Positions 25,973 through 34,071 of a stretch of DNA of 64,000 nt are shown here, in pieces. Location of the stretch: contig NZ_CP011266.1 of assembly GCF_001477655.1 (NCBI RefSeq), positions 721,001 through 785,000 of the forward strand, written 5' to 3'. How positions within the stretch are numbered: position 1 is the stretch's first letter; the number at the start of each line of letters is the position of its first letter. The notes under the pieces are model-generated. The model saw nothing but the letters and a program-made list of their open reading frames with translations, searched no databases and was not told the DNA's origin. This DNA is from Methanobrevibacter millerae. GTDB taxonomy: Archaea; Methanobacteriota; Methanobacteria; Methanobacteriales; Methanobacteriaceae. A program made the translations under genes and the position numbers.

Positions 25973-27196
25973 ATGGATTTCATTAGGGATGTTGATGGTG
26001 GTTTTTCCATTATTGAGAATGTCAAAGTTTCAGGAGCACGTGAAGGTAAATATGGGGTCACGGTGATTTTAGCACCAAACAGCACTGCTTCAGCAGTTTT
26101 CACTACAAATAAAGTCGTTGCAGCACCAGTGACATATACAAAAAATGTTGTAAAGAATGGAATTGTTTCTGCTGTTGTAGTAAATAGTGGGAATGCAAAT
26201 TGTTTTACTGGTAAAAAAGGAATTGAAGACTGCGAAGAATTGGTGAATATTGTTTCAAAAGATTTGAAAGTTCCTGCGGGTGAAATTGCAATTTGTTCAA
26301 CGGGTGTTATTGGTCGTGAAATGCCGATGGACATTATATCTAAGGTAGCTTATGAATCTATTTCTAAATTGGACAATAAACCTGAAAACTCTTTGGCAGC
26401 TGCAAAAGCTATCATGACAACAGATACTTTTCCAAAAGAAGAAGCTGTTGAAGTTACTTTATCTGATGGTGAAGTTATTAAAATTGCAGGTATCACTAAA
26501 GGTAGTGGTATGATTGCTCCAAATATGGCAACAATGTTGTCTTTTATTGTGACTGATGCAGTAATCTCTCAAAAAGCTATTAAGAAAGCATTGACTAAGG
26601 CTACTGATTTAAGCTTTAATATGATTGTTGTTGATGGTGATGAAAGTACCAATGATACTTGCATGATGTTGGCGAATGGATCTTCTGGTGTTGATGTTGA
26701 AACAGACAGTGGAATAGACCCGAATTTCCAAGAAGGTCTTAATCATATCTGTATTAATTTGGCTAAAAAAATGGCTCGTGATGGTGAGGGCGCATCCAAA
26801 TTCATTGAAGCAAATGTTAAAGGTGCAGAATCATTTGATGATGCGAAACTCGCTGCTAAAGCAATTGTAACATCTCCATTATTCAAGTCTGCAGTATTTG
26901 GTGGTGATCCTAACTGGGGTAGGATTGTTTCAGCCATAGGTTATTCTGGCAGTGAATTAAATCCAGATATTGTAACTATTGCAATCGCTGATGATGAAGA
27001 TGAGGTTGACCTTGTTCGCAAAGGTGAAATTCTGGCTTTTGATGGAACCACTTATTTGGAACGTGCAGAAAAGATAATGCAGTCTAAAAATGTCACTGTT
27101 AAAATTAACATGTTTTTAGGTGATGGTGAGGCTACTGCATGGGGTTGTGATTTAACATATGATTATGTTAAAATCAATGCAGAATACACTACATAA
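25973..27196 (+). CDS. argJ: Bifunctional ornithine acetyltransferase/N-acetylglutamate synthase
   Basis: Arginine biosynthesis enzyme that transfers the acetyl group from N-acetylornithine to glutamate. The 407-residue precursor self-cleaves before the nucleophilic threonine in 'KGSGMIAPNMATMLSF' (about residue 180). Other markers are 'VVVNSGNANCFTG' near the N-terminus and 'GGDPNWGRI' in the second half. In this window argB (34915) supplies the next kinase step. No lesion. Confidence 0.93.
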   Translation: MDFIRDVDGGFSIIENVKVSGAREGKYGVTVILAPNSTASAVFTTNKVVAAPVTYTKNVVKNGIVSAVVVNSGNANCFTGKKGIEDCEELVNIVSKDLKVPAGEIAICSTGVIGREMPMDIISKVAYESISKLDNKPENSLAAAKAIMTTDTFPKEEAVEVTLSDGEVIKIAGITKGSGMIAPNMATMLSFIVTDAVISQKAIKKALTKATDLSFNMIVVDGDESTNDTCMMLANGSSGVDVETDSGIDPNFQEGLNHICINLAKKMARDGEGASKFIEANVKGAESFDDAKLAAKAIVTSPLFKSAVFGGDPNWGRIVSAIGYSGSELNPDIVTIAIADDEDEVDLVRKGEILAFDGTTYLERAEKIMQSKNVTVKINMFLGDGEATAWGCDLTYDYVKINAEYTT

Positions 27197-27213
27197 GAAA
27201 AGTTTATATATAC
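27195..27213 (+). promoter_or_regulatory. Strong promoter of the 34-residue basic protein
   Basis: A purine-rich BRE-like gaaaag (27197-27202) is followed directly by a consensus TATA box tttatatatac (27203-27213), right after the argJ stop. With the AAGGAGGG binding site at 27273-27280 this indicates high expression of the small gene that follows. Confidence 0.65.
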
Positions 27214-27286
27214 TTTAAGAACAAATATTTTTATGTTCTATAATAATTCTGATATTATAATTATAAAATTTTAAGGAGGGTAGATT

Positions 27287-27391
27287 ATGGCAAAAGTTAA
27301 AGGTACTAACAGAAGAACAAGACAAAAAAGAAGTTATACTAAACCTGGTAGTAAAAGAGGAAGAGGAGTTAAACAAACTTGGAAAAAATAA
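27287..27391 (+). CDS. Very small, highly basic protein
   Basis: A 34-residue protein, MAKVKGTNRRTRQKRSYTKP then GSKRGRGVKQTWKK, in which nearly half the residues are Lys or Arg. The AAGGAGGG ribosome binding site six bases ahead of ATG is among the best in the window and the promoter is strong, so this looks like an abundant nucleic-acid-binding or ribosome-associated protein. I cannot match it to a known ribosomal protein. No hydrophobic segment. The gap to the next gene (27392-27666) contains no further gene. Confidence 0.7.
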   Translation: MAKVKGTNRRTRQKRSYTKPGSKRGRGVKQTWKK

Positions 27392-27604
27392 ATCCTCTTA
27401 AAACTACTTTTTTTTATTTAACCATTAACCAATCATAAATTTCTTATATTTTAATTGATTTTATATGTTATTATTTTATCTATTATTTATTCAACTATTG
27501 TTTTAATTTAGGGGTCATGTCATTTAATAAATTTTAGTCATTGATTTTGTGGTCTGTTATTGTCTGATGTAGATGTGATGTTATAAAAATATCTTTTCAA
27601 TCGA

Positions 27605-27633
27605 AGTGAAAACTATTTCACTAAAAATATATA
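27605..27633 (+). promoter_or_regulatory. Inverted repeat and TATA box ahead of the methyltransferase-tarI-tarJ operon
   Basis: AGTGAAA (27605-27611) and TTTCACT (27616-27622) form a 7-bp inverted repeat directly upstream of a TATA stretch (aaaaatatatact, about 27623-27635). Its position over the BRE suggests a regulator site for the operon starting at 27667. Confidence 0.45.
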
Positions 27634-27666
27634 CTATCTTTAAAAGATTTATTATTAGGTGAAAAT

Positions 27667-28269
27667 ATGAAGATGCCAGCAAATGGACATAGAGCACATG
27701 GATTTTCAAGTGAATTCTTTTTAGATTCAAATGAAATAATTGATGAATTGAATCTTAACGGTTCAGAAATTATAATGGACGCAGGATGTGGTGACGGACA
27801 TATTGCAATTAAGCTATTGGATGAATATATTGATTCCGGTAAAGTTTATGCAGTAGATATTTATGATGCTTCAATTGAAGATATGGAAAAATATAAATTA
27901 GAAAACAATGTAGATAATTTAATTAATATTGAAGCAGATATTACCAAAGGTATTGAAGAAATTGACGATAAAACATTGGATGTAATTTTGATGGTAAATG
28001 TTTTTCATGGATTCACTGCTTCAAGAACAGTCGATGAAGCAATAAGTGAATTTTCCCGTTTGATTAAGGATGATGGTAAGATAGCCATCATGGATTATAA
28101 AAAATGGGATGTTCCTAAAGGGCCTCCAACTCAAGTAAGAAGTTCTCCTGATGAACTTGAAGAGATATTTGCAAAGCATAATCTAAAAATGACTTACTTA
28201 AATGAAGAGATTGGAGAAGATATTCCTCAGGGAAAATCACATTTCTTCATTGTCTTTGAAAAGGAGTAA
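27667..28269 (+). CDS. Class I SAM-dependent methyltransferase
   Basis: A 200-residue Rossmann-fold methyltransferase of the UbiE/Methyltransf_11 type. The SAM loop 'MDAGCGDGHIAI' (about residues 38-50) and 'VYAVDIYDAS' are intact. The substrate is not evident. It begins with GHRAHGFSS, a pattern seen in small methanogen methyltransferases with a cysteine- or histidine-rich start. The next gene, tarI, starts five bases after its stop, so this may act on the same glycopolymer pathway or merely share the transcript. Confidence 0.75.
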   Translation: MKMPANGHRAHGFSSEFFLDSNEIIDELNLNGSEIIMDAGCGDGHIAIKLLDEYIDSGKVYAVDIYDASIEDMEKYKLENNVDNLINIEADITKGIEEIDDKTLDVILMVNVFHGFTASRTVDEAISEFSRLIKDDGKIAIMDYKKWDVPKGPPTQVRSSPDELEEIFAKHNLKMTYLNEEIGEDIPQGKSHFFIVFEKE

Positions 28270-28274
28270 TTTAA

Positions 28275-28979
28275 ATGATTTTTGCAGCTATATTGGCAGG
28301 CGGAATTGGATCAAGAATGGGTGAAACAGACACTCCAAAGCAATTTTTGACATTGGGTGATAAGCCGGTCATTGTTCATACAATCGAAAAGTTCGCAATT
28401 AATTCTAAATTTGATAAGATTATTGTTTTGTCTCCAAAAAACTTTATCAACTACACAAATGATTTAATAAAAGAGTATTTTGGTGATAATAATAACCTTG
28501 TTGTTTTGGAAGGTGGAAAAACAAGGAATGATACATTGATAAATGCAATTGAGTATATTAATGATAATTTTGATATCGATGATGATTCAATAATTGTTAC
28601 TCATGATTCTGTACGTCCATTTGTCACTCACCGCATAATTGAGGATAATATAAAAGCTGCAAAAGAATTTGGTGCATGCGATACTGTTGTTCCAGCTACA
28701 GACACTATTGTGGAAAGTGTTGATTCTAAATTGATTAAAAATATTCCTATTAGAGATAACTATTATCAGGGTCAGACTCCACAAAGCTTCAAAATAAATA
28801 AGTTGTCTGAATTAGTAAATAGTTTATCTGAAAGCGAAAGCAATATTTTAACTGATGCATGTAAAATATTTGTTCTTAAAAATGAAGATGTATATCTGGT
28901 TGATGGTGAAATAACAAATATTAAAATTACATATCCTTATGATTTGAAATTAGCTAATACAATTTTAAAGGAAATCTAG
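28275..28979 (+). CDS. tarI: D-ribitol-5-phosphate cytidylyltransferase (TarI-like)
   Basis: Nucleotidyltransferase of the IspD/TarI family, 234 residues, making CDP-ribitol from CTP and ribitol 5-phosphate. It carries 'AAILAGGIGSRMGETDTPKQFLTLGDKPV' (its core LAGGIGSRMG), 'EGGKTRNDTL', 'THDSVRPFVT' and 'QGQTPQSFK'. IspD is not expected in archaea using the mevalonate route, and the next gene is clearly TarJ-like, which settles the choice of TarI. It is one base from tarJ. The product could feed a ribitol-phosphate-bearing wall polymer or glycan; relatives are mainly in Firmicutes, hinting at transfer. Confidence 0.85.
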   Translation: MIFAAILAGGIGSRMGETDTPKQFLTLGDKPVIVHTIEKFAINSKFDKIIVLSPKNFINYTNDLIKEYFGDNNNLVVLEGGKTRNDTLINAIEYINDNFDIDDDSIIVTHDSVRPFVTHRIIEDNIKAAKEFGACDTVVPATDTIVESVDSKLIKNIPIRDNYYQGQTPQSFKINKLSELVNSLSESESNILTDACKIFVLKNEDVYLVDGEITNIKITYPYDLKLANTILKEI

Positions 28980-28980
28980 C

Positions 28981-29997
28981 ATGATTAATATTATTTATAG
29001 ATTGAAATATCCAAAATTCTTTGAAGAATCAATTGATAATATTGAATTGGATGGTGTGGTTGTGCGACCGACTTATCTGTCAATATGTAAGGCAGACCAA
29101 AGGTATTATCAAGGTTCAAGACCTCCCGAAGTCCTCTCACAGAAACTGCCTATGGCTTTAATTCATGAGGCTGTCGGTGAAGTGGTTCATGACAGTAAAT
29201 CTGTATTCGATTCTGGAGATAATGTTGTCATGATTCCCAATACTCCAATGGGCAGTGATTGTTATCGTGCTAATTATTCTACTTTATCTAAATTTAGAGG
29301 AAGTGGATTTGATGGTTTTACAAGTGATTTGGTTAGTTTAAATCATGACAGGGTAGTTAGGCTTCCGGATAATTTTGATTTAAGGGTTTCATCATTCATT
29401 GAATTAATGACTGTTGCTTATCAGGGAATAATGAAGTTTAAAGAATTTAAAAAGGCATCCTGTGGTGTGCTGGGTGTTTGGGGAGATGGAAATCTAGGTT
29501 ATATCACTGCATTATTTTTAAAAGAGATTTGTCATGATAGTGAAATTGTTGTTTTTGGAAAGCATATGGAAAATTTAAACCTGTTTTCATTTGCAGATAA
29601 GGTTTACATGATTAATGATGTTCCTGAAGGTTTTAAAATAGACCATGGATTTGAATGTGTTGGTTCTGCTGCTTCACAATCTGCGATTGAACAAATTATT
29701 AATCTGATTAATCCTCAAGGAACAATAAACTTGTTTGGTGTAAGTGAATATCCAATACCAATAAATACACGTATGGTGTTGGAAAAGGGATTGACATTGC
29801 AGGGAAATAGCCGATCTGAAAGGGAAGATTTCGAAGGTGTTGTCAGCATCCTTCAAAATAATCCTAATCTTTTTGATTACTTGTCTAAATTAATTACAAA
29901 TGTCTGTGAAATTAAATCCATTGATGACTTGAAAAAATCATTTGACAGGGATTATATTTCAGACTTTGGAAAAACCATATTGAAATGGGAAATTTAG
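28981..29997 (+). CDS. tarJ: Ribulose-5-phosphate reductase (TarJ-like)
   Basis: Zinc-type medium-chain alcohol dehydrogenase of the TarJ group, 338 residues, reducing ribulose 5-phosphate to ribitol 5-phosphate with NADPH. Diagnostic parts shared with Gram-positive TarJ are 'VRPTYLSICKADQRYYQGSR', 'LSQKLPMALIHEAVGEVV', 'MIPNTP' and the coenzyme loop 'GVWGDGNLGYITA' (about 164-176). It is translated right after tarI. Together the pair makes CDP-ribitol. No polymerase or transferase for ribitol phosphate lies beside it in this window. Confidence 0.85.
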   Translation: MINIIYRLKYPKFFEESIDNIELDGVVVRPTYLSICKADQRYYQGSRPPEVLSQKLPMALIHEAVGEVVHDSKSVFDSGDNVVMIPNTPMGSDCYRANYSTLSKFRGSGFDGFTSDLVSLNHDRVVRLPDNFDLRVSSFIELMTVAYQGIMKFKEFKKASCGVLGVWGDGNLGYITALFLKEICHDSEIVVFGKHMENLNLFSFADKVYMINDVPEGFKIDHGFECVGSAASQSAIEQIINLINPQGTINLFGVSEYPIPINTRMVLEKGLTLQGNSRSEREDFEGVVSILQNNPNLFDYLSKLITNVCEIKSIDDLKKSFDRDYISDFGKTILKWEI

Positions 29998-29998
29998 A

Positions 29999-30526
29999 TT
30001 ATTTTAATGCTCTGTTTAAAAGTCTCAAACATTCGATTCTTAAATTTTTCCTGTCTTTTTCAGGACAGTATAATGGAATCATGAATAATGTATGTATATC
30101 TTCATTGCTAATACAGATATTTTTGTCAATTTTTTCTTTTATGTGATATAATATGTCATATATGGGACTTCCTGCAAAACAGGCCAGTTTAATATTAAAT
30201 GATGCTTCTGATGGGATAGTGCATTCTGGAGTCAATATTTTGACTGTATCTGGACATAATACGTAAATTGATATTGAAACATTATTTATGTTATATAGTT
30301 CTTCTGCCAATTCAATGTATTTTGCTAATTCATTTTCATCAAAGTCATTTATTTGATATTCCAAATCGATAAGTTCTCCATTTTCTGTTATGAATATGTC
30401 TCCTCCTTTATAACAGTTCTTTTTAATGTCAGTCATTTCTGGGGGAGCAAAGCCCAATATTTTTCGTTCTTCATCGAATACTTCTTTTATTATTATGATT
30501 TCTTTTTGCATATTTTCTTCGTTCAT
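29999..30526 (-). CDS. PD-(D/E)XK/Rpn-like family protein, copy A
   Basis: A 175-residue protein, one of three paralogues in this stretch. The centre reads GGDIF...GELIDLEYQ, i.e. an aspartate about 12 residues before E-x-Q, followed by 'YIELAEELY' and a strand 'VSISIYVL'. This resembles the D...ExQ core of the Rpn/PD-(D/E)XK nuclease-like family. The C-terminal part 'MIPLYCPEKDRKNLRIECLRLL' is shared with copy C. The family match is by eye and not certain; no function is assigned. It ends two bases from the convergent tarJ stop. Confidence 0.5.
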   Translation of the reverse strand: MNEENMQKEIIIIKEVFDEERKILGFAPPEMTDIKKNCYKGGDIFITENGELIDLEYQINDFDENELAKYIELAEELYNINNVSISIYVLCPDTVKILTPECTIPSEASFNIKLACFAGSPIYDILYHIKEKIDKNICISNEDIHTLFMIPLYCPEKDRKNLRIECLRLLNRALK

Positions 30527-31022
30527 TTAAATCTAACCTCTATTTAAATAATTTGTATTATTTAATATGGTTTTTAATACTTTATAAATTGTTAAGTTTC
30601 TTATTAAAGCAATTTTAATCAGTTATATGAAAATTTAATAGATAATATAATATTAATTTTTTGAGGTATTTTTTAATGTTCTGGTTCTGTTATTCCAAAA
30701 ATTTATATACTACTTAAACACAACATATTATTACACAATGTGTTTATGGTGTGGTTAAGACACATTTGTGATAATTGGGGGTGAGGCAAAAATAGTTTAA
30801 AAGCATATTCAATACTCATATTACACCTTTTAGAAAAAACACTAAAATATTGTACATAGTATCACTTATAACTTGTTTGACTTCGAACACGTAAAAACAC
30901 GAAAATCATGTTAGAAGAAAATAGTTGTTTTGTTTTTTGTATCATTTTTATTTTAACTCCTTTTTGGCTTGGATAAACACGCACCAACACTAACCATTTC
31001 CATTTCTAACATGATTTTAAAT
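30527..31022. other. Gene-free gap with orphan promoter and long inverted repeats
   Basis: About 500 bases between paralogues A and B without a convincing reading frame. A good plus-strand promoter (ccaaaaatttatatactac, TATA at 30702-30712) has no gene behind it. A hairpin with a single bulge follows (arms about 30735-30745 and 30762-30772), then a purine-rich GGGGGTGAGG at 30780-30789. At the right end, AAAATCATGTTAGAA (30902-30916) is repeated in perfect inverse form at 31004-31018, 87 bases apart. It may encode a non-coding RNA or be the remnant of a small mobile unit. Confidence 0.45.
30902..31018. repeat. Perfect 15-bp inverted repeat enclosing 87 bases
   Basis: Arms at 30902-30916 and 31004-31018 are perfect inverse complements. 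The right arm ends four bases before the stop of the truncated paralogue B, so in the minus direction this could be its terminator stem; the 87-base loop is long for that. A miniature element is the other reading. No flanking duplication is obvious. Confidence 0.5.
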
Positions 31023-31409
31023 TTATTTAATTATTTTTGATTTTATTCTCTCTATTCTTGAAGAATTTTTTAATTGTGCTAATCTGATTTTGAAATCGGC
31101 TTCAGATGGTATTTCATAGAGCCGTATATTTATTTTAATTGATGGTGCACAGTAGACATACACATTAACCTTCTTTTTGGTTTTTTCATATAATGCCTCT
31201 GCAAATTCGATATAATTAATATGATCTTCCACGTCATAGTCTCTTTCCTGAATTTCCAAATCAATGAATTCTCCATCAGACAATGTGTAAACCGATCCTC
31301 CTTGATAATATTTGCTATCTACTTTTCTTATCTCTTCGGGTGTTTTTTCAACAATTGTTCGATTATCCTTAAATGCTTTTCTAATTAATTCTATTTCAGG
31401 TTCATTCAT
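31023..31409 (-). CDS. PD-(D/E)XK/Rpn-like family protein, copy B, C-terminally shortened
   Basis: A 128-residue paralogue of copy A. It keeps 'GGSVY...GEFIDLEIQERDYD' and 'YIEFAEALYE' but has Ser where copy A has the first Asp. It stops after 'SEADFKIRLAQLKNSSRIERI' and lacks the last 50 residues (including MIP...DRKNLR) present in A and C. No remnant of that part was found in the gap downstream. Its ATG overlaps the stop of copy C by four bases, so C and B form an operon. Confidence 0.5.
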   Translation of the reverse strand: MNEPEIELIRKAFKDNRTIVEKTPEEIRKVDSKYYQGGSVYTLSDGEFIDLEIQERDYDVEDHINYIEFAEALYEKTKKKVNVYVYCAPSIKINIRLYEIPSEADFKIRLAQLKNSSRIERIKSKIIK

Positions 31410-31948
31410 TTTATCAGTCCTTTATTTATAATTTTTTTCCATAAGTTTAGGCATTCGACTCTTAAGTTTCGTTTGTCTTCAGGAGGCCCCATATATGGTA
31501 TCATTTTCAATGCATTCAAATCTTCATTGTCCAATTTCTCATGATTTTCAACTAGACTCTGGATATGTCTTAGGGTATCGTATGCACTTGAATACTCAAT
31601 TAGTGATAAATTTATTGTTATTGGGGCAGTTGATTCTATTTCTTTTGTTACTTTTAATTTAACATGGGGTGAGCCTAAGATATAAATGCTGATTTCTTTT
31701 TTGCTTTTTTTATATAATTCCTCTCCATATCTTTGATATTGATCCAATTCTTTATTTCCAAAGTCATTTTTTGTCATCGATAATGAAATGAATTCATTAT
31801 TTCTTGTCTTGTATATCGTACCGGGAATTTCATGTTTTTTCGCGATTTTTTGTATTTCATCAGATGCTTTTCCAACAATTTCTCTGTAGTCCCCAAAGAC
31901 ATTTTCTATCAGAGTATATGCTGTTTCATCATAATTTATTTCACACAT
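31406..31948 (-). CDS. PD-(D/E)XK/Rpn-like family protein, copy C, motif-degenerate
   Basis: A 180-residue paralogue, full length like copy A ('MIPYMGPPEDKRNLRVECLNL' at the C-terminus). The putative active-site segment reads PGTIY...NEFISLSMTKNDF: both the Asp and the E-x-Q of copy A are gone. If the family is enzymatic this copy is probably inactive and may serve as a partner. It is first in the C-B operon. Confidence 0.5.
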   Translation of the reverse strand: MCEINYDETAYTLIENVFGDYREIVGKASDEIQKIAKKHEIPGTIYKTRNNEFISLSMTKNDFGNKELDQYQRYGEELYKKSKKEISIYILGSPHVKLKVTKEIESTAPITINLSLIEYSSAYDTLRHIQSLVENHEKLDNEDLNALKMIPYMGPPEDKRNLRVECLNLWKKIINKGLIK

Positions 31949-32258
31949 TATTTTTCACCTTTTTTGATTAAATTATTTTATAGTTAGTTATATTAAATTT
32001 TAAAGTTTATAAATTAGTATAGTATGATTTTATACAATATTCTATCGTAATACAATAAAATAAGTTCATATGAATATTATTTTGTGGAGGTAAATTTTTT
32101 TATTTAATAATTAAAAAATTATCATACCTCTTTAAAATTCATATTTTTGGAGGGTGTTGATTTTTCTATGATTCATTAAATTCCATGATATAAAAGAAAG
32201 TATTAAAGTAACTTAGAATATAATATAGTATTATACTTAAAAGTAAAAAGGTGTTTAA
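31949..32258. other. Divergent gap with hairpin
   Basis: A 310-base gap between copy C and the SAP-domain gene. A stem GAGGTA-n2-AATTTTTT (32087-32100) with AAAAAATT and TACCTC (32113-32130) can fold. Near the right end ttaaagtaacttagaatataatatag looks like a weak promoter for the SAP gene (only part quoted). No gene seen. Confidence 0.35.
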
Positions 32259-33137
32259 GTGAGTGAACAAAAACTAGAGATATTTAATGTTTTGAATTTT
32301 TTGAATAGTGGTTATGAACTTGAAGATATTTTAAAAGAGGGAAATTTTGGAACTTTTCCATCAGCTGAAGATTGCATCAATTATTTAGTTGAAAATGGCT
32401 ATCTTTCTGGTGAAGGGGAAACTATTAGTGCTGAAAGCATTTCTAAAAAATATACTGTAGCTCAATTAAAAGAATTATTAAAGGAAAATGGTTTAAAAGT
32501 TTCAGGTAAAAAACAAGAGCTTGTTGAAAGATTATTGCCTGTTTTAGGTGAAAGTTCCGGAGATTATGAGTTAACTGAAAAGGCAAAGGAATTCATTGAA
32601 GAAAATCAATGGATAGATTTATACATGTTTGCACTTGTTGCATTCAGATTTGATGACTATGAAACCTATGTTAAGGCATCAGCTGAAGATGATGTTCAGA
32701 CTGCTTTAAAATTCTGTGATGAAATCATCTCAAGAGCATTAATGTCAAATCAATTTTTAGTATTTATTGATGCATTGTCTGCAAAAGCTCATGTTTATGC
32801 ATATGATGGCGATTATGAATCATTCCTTGACTATGACTTGCAAAGATTTATCTTAGGATTGAATCCGATTATGGATTTGGATGCACAAACTTATGCGTCA
32901 TATGATATTATTAATGCAGCAAATGTAATCAATTTAAAAAATGTTACTGAACGATTTAATTTTGGCAGTTTGAAGAAAAGGTTTGATCAAATCTGGGCAA
33001 AATCACACATCAAATCTATTACTGTGCCTAAAAAGACTTCTTATAAATTTTTACAAAAAGCGCTTTCTGGTGCAGACATTGAAGAGTTAAACTTCGATTT
33101 AAGAGAAAAATACTTTAATAAAAAATATGGAATTTAG
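32259..33137 (+). CDS. SAP-domain protein
   Basis: A 292-residue protein with GTG start at 32259 after AAAAGGTG. Residues 66-105 form a SAP motif ('YTVAQLKELLKENGLKVSGKKQELVERLL', core LKELLKENGL), usually a DNA-binding element. The N-terminal 60 residues look like a small helical domain and the remaining 180 are a helical, acidic region with 'SAKAHVYAYDGDYESFLDYDLQRF'. No catalytic motif. A chromatin or DNA-repair link is possible. The next gene, a membrane protein, follows after three bases. Confidence 0.7.
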   Translation: MSEQKLEIFNVLNFLNSGYELEDILKEGNFGTFPSAEDCINYLVENGYLSGEGETISAESISKKYTVAQLKELLKENGLKVSGKKQELVERLLPVLGESSGDYELTEKAKEFIEENQWIDLYMFALVAFRFDDYETYVKASAEDDVQTALKFCDEIISRALMSNQFLVFIDALSAKAHVYAYDGDYESFLDYDLQRFILGLNPIMDLDAQTYASYDIINAANVINLKNVTERFNFGSLKKRFDQIWAKSHIKSITVPKKTSYKFLQKALSGADIEELNFDLREKYFNKKYGI

Positions 33138-33140
33138 ATT

Positions 33141-33731
33141 ATGAAAACTAAAGTTGCCGGAATTTTATTTATCATTGGTAGTTTATACTATTTAATTGCT
33201 GAAGCTATTTCTGCAACTTTTTTTAAAGCTTCATTAATCAATACTTATGTGTTCCATACCATTTCTGAGTTGGGGATTCCAAATGCAAATTCCCCTTTAT
33301 TCTGGCTGATGAACTCTGCATTTATTTTAATCGGCTTGACTTTAATATTTGGAAATTTTTATAGATTGAAGGATTATATTATTAAAAACAAGACTATTTT
33401 TTATATTTTTACTTTGATAACATCAATTGGAGTTATTATTGTTGGTTTCATTCATGGTGGAAATCCTTTAACTTCTGGATATCACACATTGGGTGCGGTA
33501 ATGGCAATCTTGGGTGGAAATATCTTGCTTGTTTTTATTTCTAAATCAATGGGTGAATTTCAATATTATCAAAAAATTACCTTTACTTTAGGTATGATTG
33601 GTATTATTGTATTTTGGATAATGTTTTTTATTATGGGTAATGATTATATGCCTATATTTGAAAGATTATCCGTTTATACATTGATTGTTTGGTCTTTTAT
33701 TACAGGTATTTATTTAATTAGGGAAAATTAA
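33141..33731 (+). CDS. DUF998 membrane protein
   Basis: A 196-residue integral membrane protein with six predicted helices, matching DUF998 by length and by 'TISELGIPNANSPLFWLMNS' and 'GYHTLGAVMAILGGN'. Function unknown. It begins three bases after the SAP gene and is probably cotranscribed. Confidence 0.75.
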   Translation: MKTKVAGILFIIGSLYYLIAEAISATFFKASLINTYVFHTISELGIPNANSPLFWLMNSAFILIGLTLIFGNFYRLKDYIIKNKTIFYIFTLITSIGVIIVGFIHGGNPLTSGYHTLGAVMAILGGNILLVFISKSMGEFQYYQKITFTLGMIGIIVFWIMFFIMGNDYMPIFERLSVYTLIVWSFITGIYLIREN

Positions 33732-33809
33732 GCAATTTTGGAATTATACTGATTCAAAATATAAAACTTTATATACTACTTAATTTAACTAAAACTTAAA
33801 GGTGATATT

Positions 33810-34058
33810 ATGGTAAACCTTGATAAAGCTATCGAAGAAGAAATTTTAGCAATTGTAGAAAAATATCAAAAGGAAAATACAAAACTTTTAAACTACCTTA
33901 TAACAGATGATGAAATCACATTTTTCTCATCAATAGCTAACGGTAGTCAAATAACTGCTGAAGACTTACAAAAAGTTGCAGACATTTTAAAAGGATCCTT
34001 TGAAGGAATGGAAATTGTAAATCAGGAATACAGATTCAAATTTAAAATGGGTATTTAA
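33810..34058 (+). CDS. Small hypothetical protein
   Basis: An 82-residue soluble protein with its own promoter (aaactttatatactac, TATA about 33766-33776) and AAAGGTGAT binding site. It is mostly helical with a basic end 'NQEYRFKFKMGI'. No family recognised. Its stop lies in a hairpin shared with the convergent QueG-like gene. Confidence 0.6.
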   Translation: MVNLDKAIEEEILAIVEKYQKENTKLLNYLITDDEITFFSSIANGSQITAEDLQKVADILKGSFEGMEIVNQEYRFKFKMGI

Positions 34059-34069
34059 CTGCTCATTTT
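34044..34069. terminator. Shared hairpin between convergent genes
   Basis: AAAATGGGTA (34044-34053) pairs with TGCTCATTTT (34060-34069) with two G-U pairs and a six-base loop. It contains the stop codon of the plus-strand gene and precedes the end of the minus-strand gene by three bases. Confidence 0.5.
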
Positions 34070-34071
34070 AA

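Noticed and set aside
28275..28979. IspD (2-C-methylerythritol 4-phosphate cytidylyltransferase)
   Set aside because: Archaea of this group use the mevalonate route and the next gene is clearly TarJ-like, so TarI fits better.
30560..31020. CRISPR or tRNA remnants in the gene-free gap
   Set aside because: No regularly spaced direct repeats and no tRNA cloverleaf or T-loop sequence.
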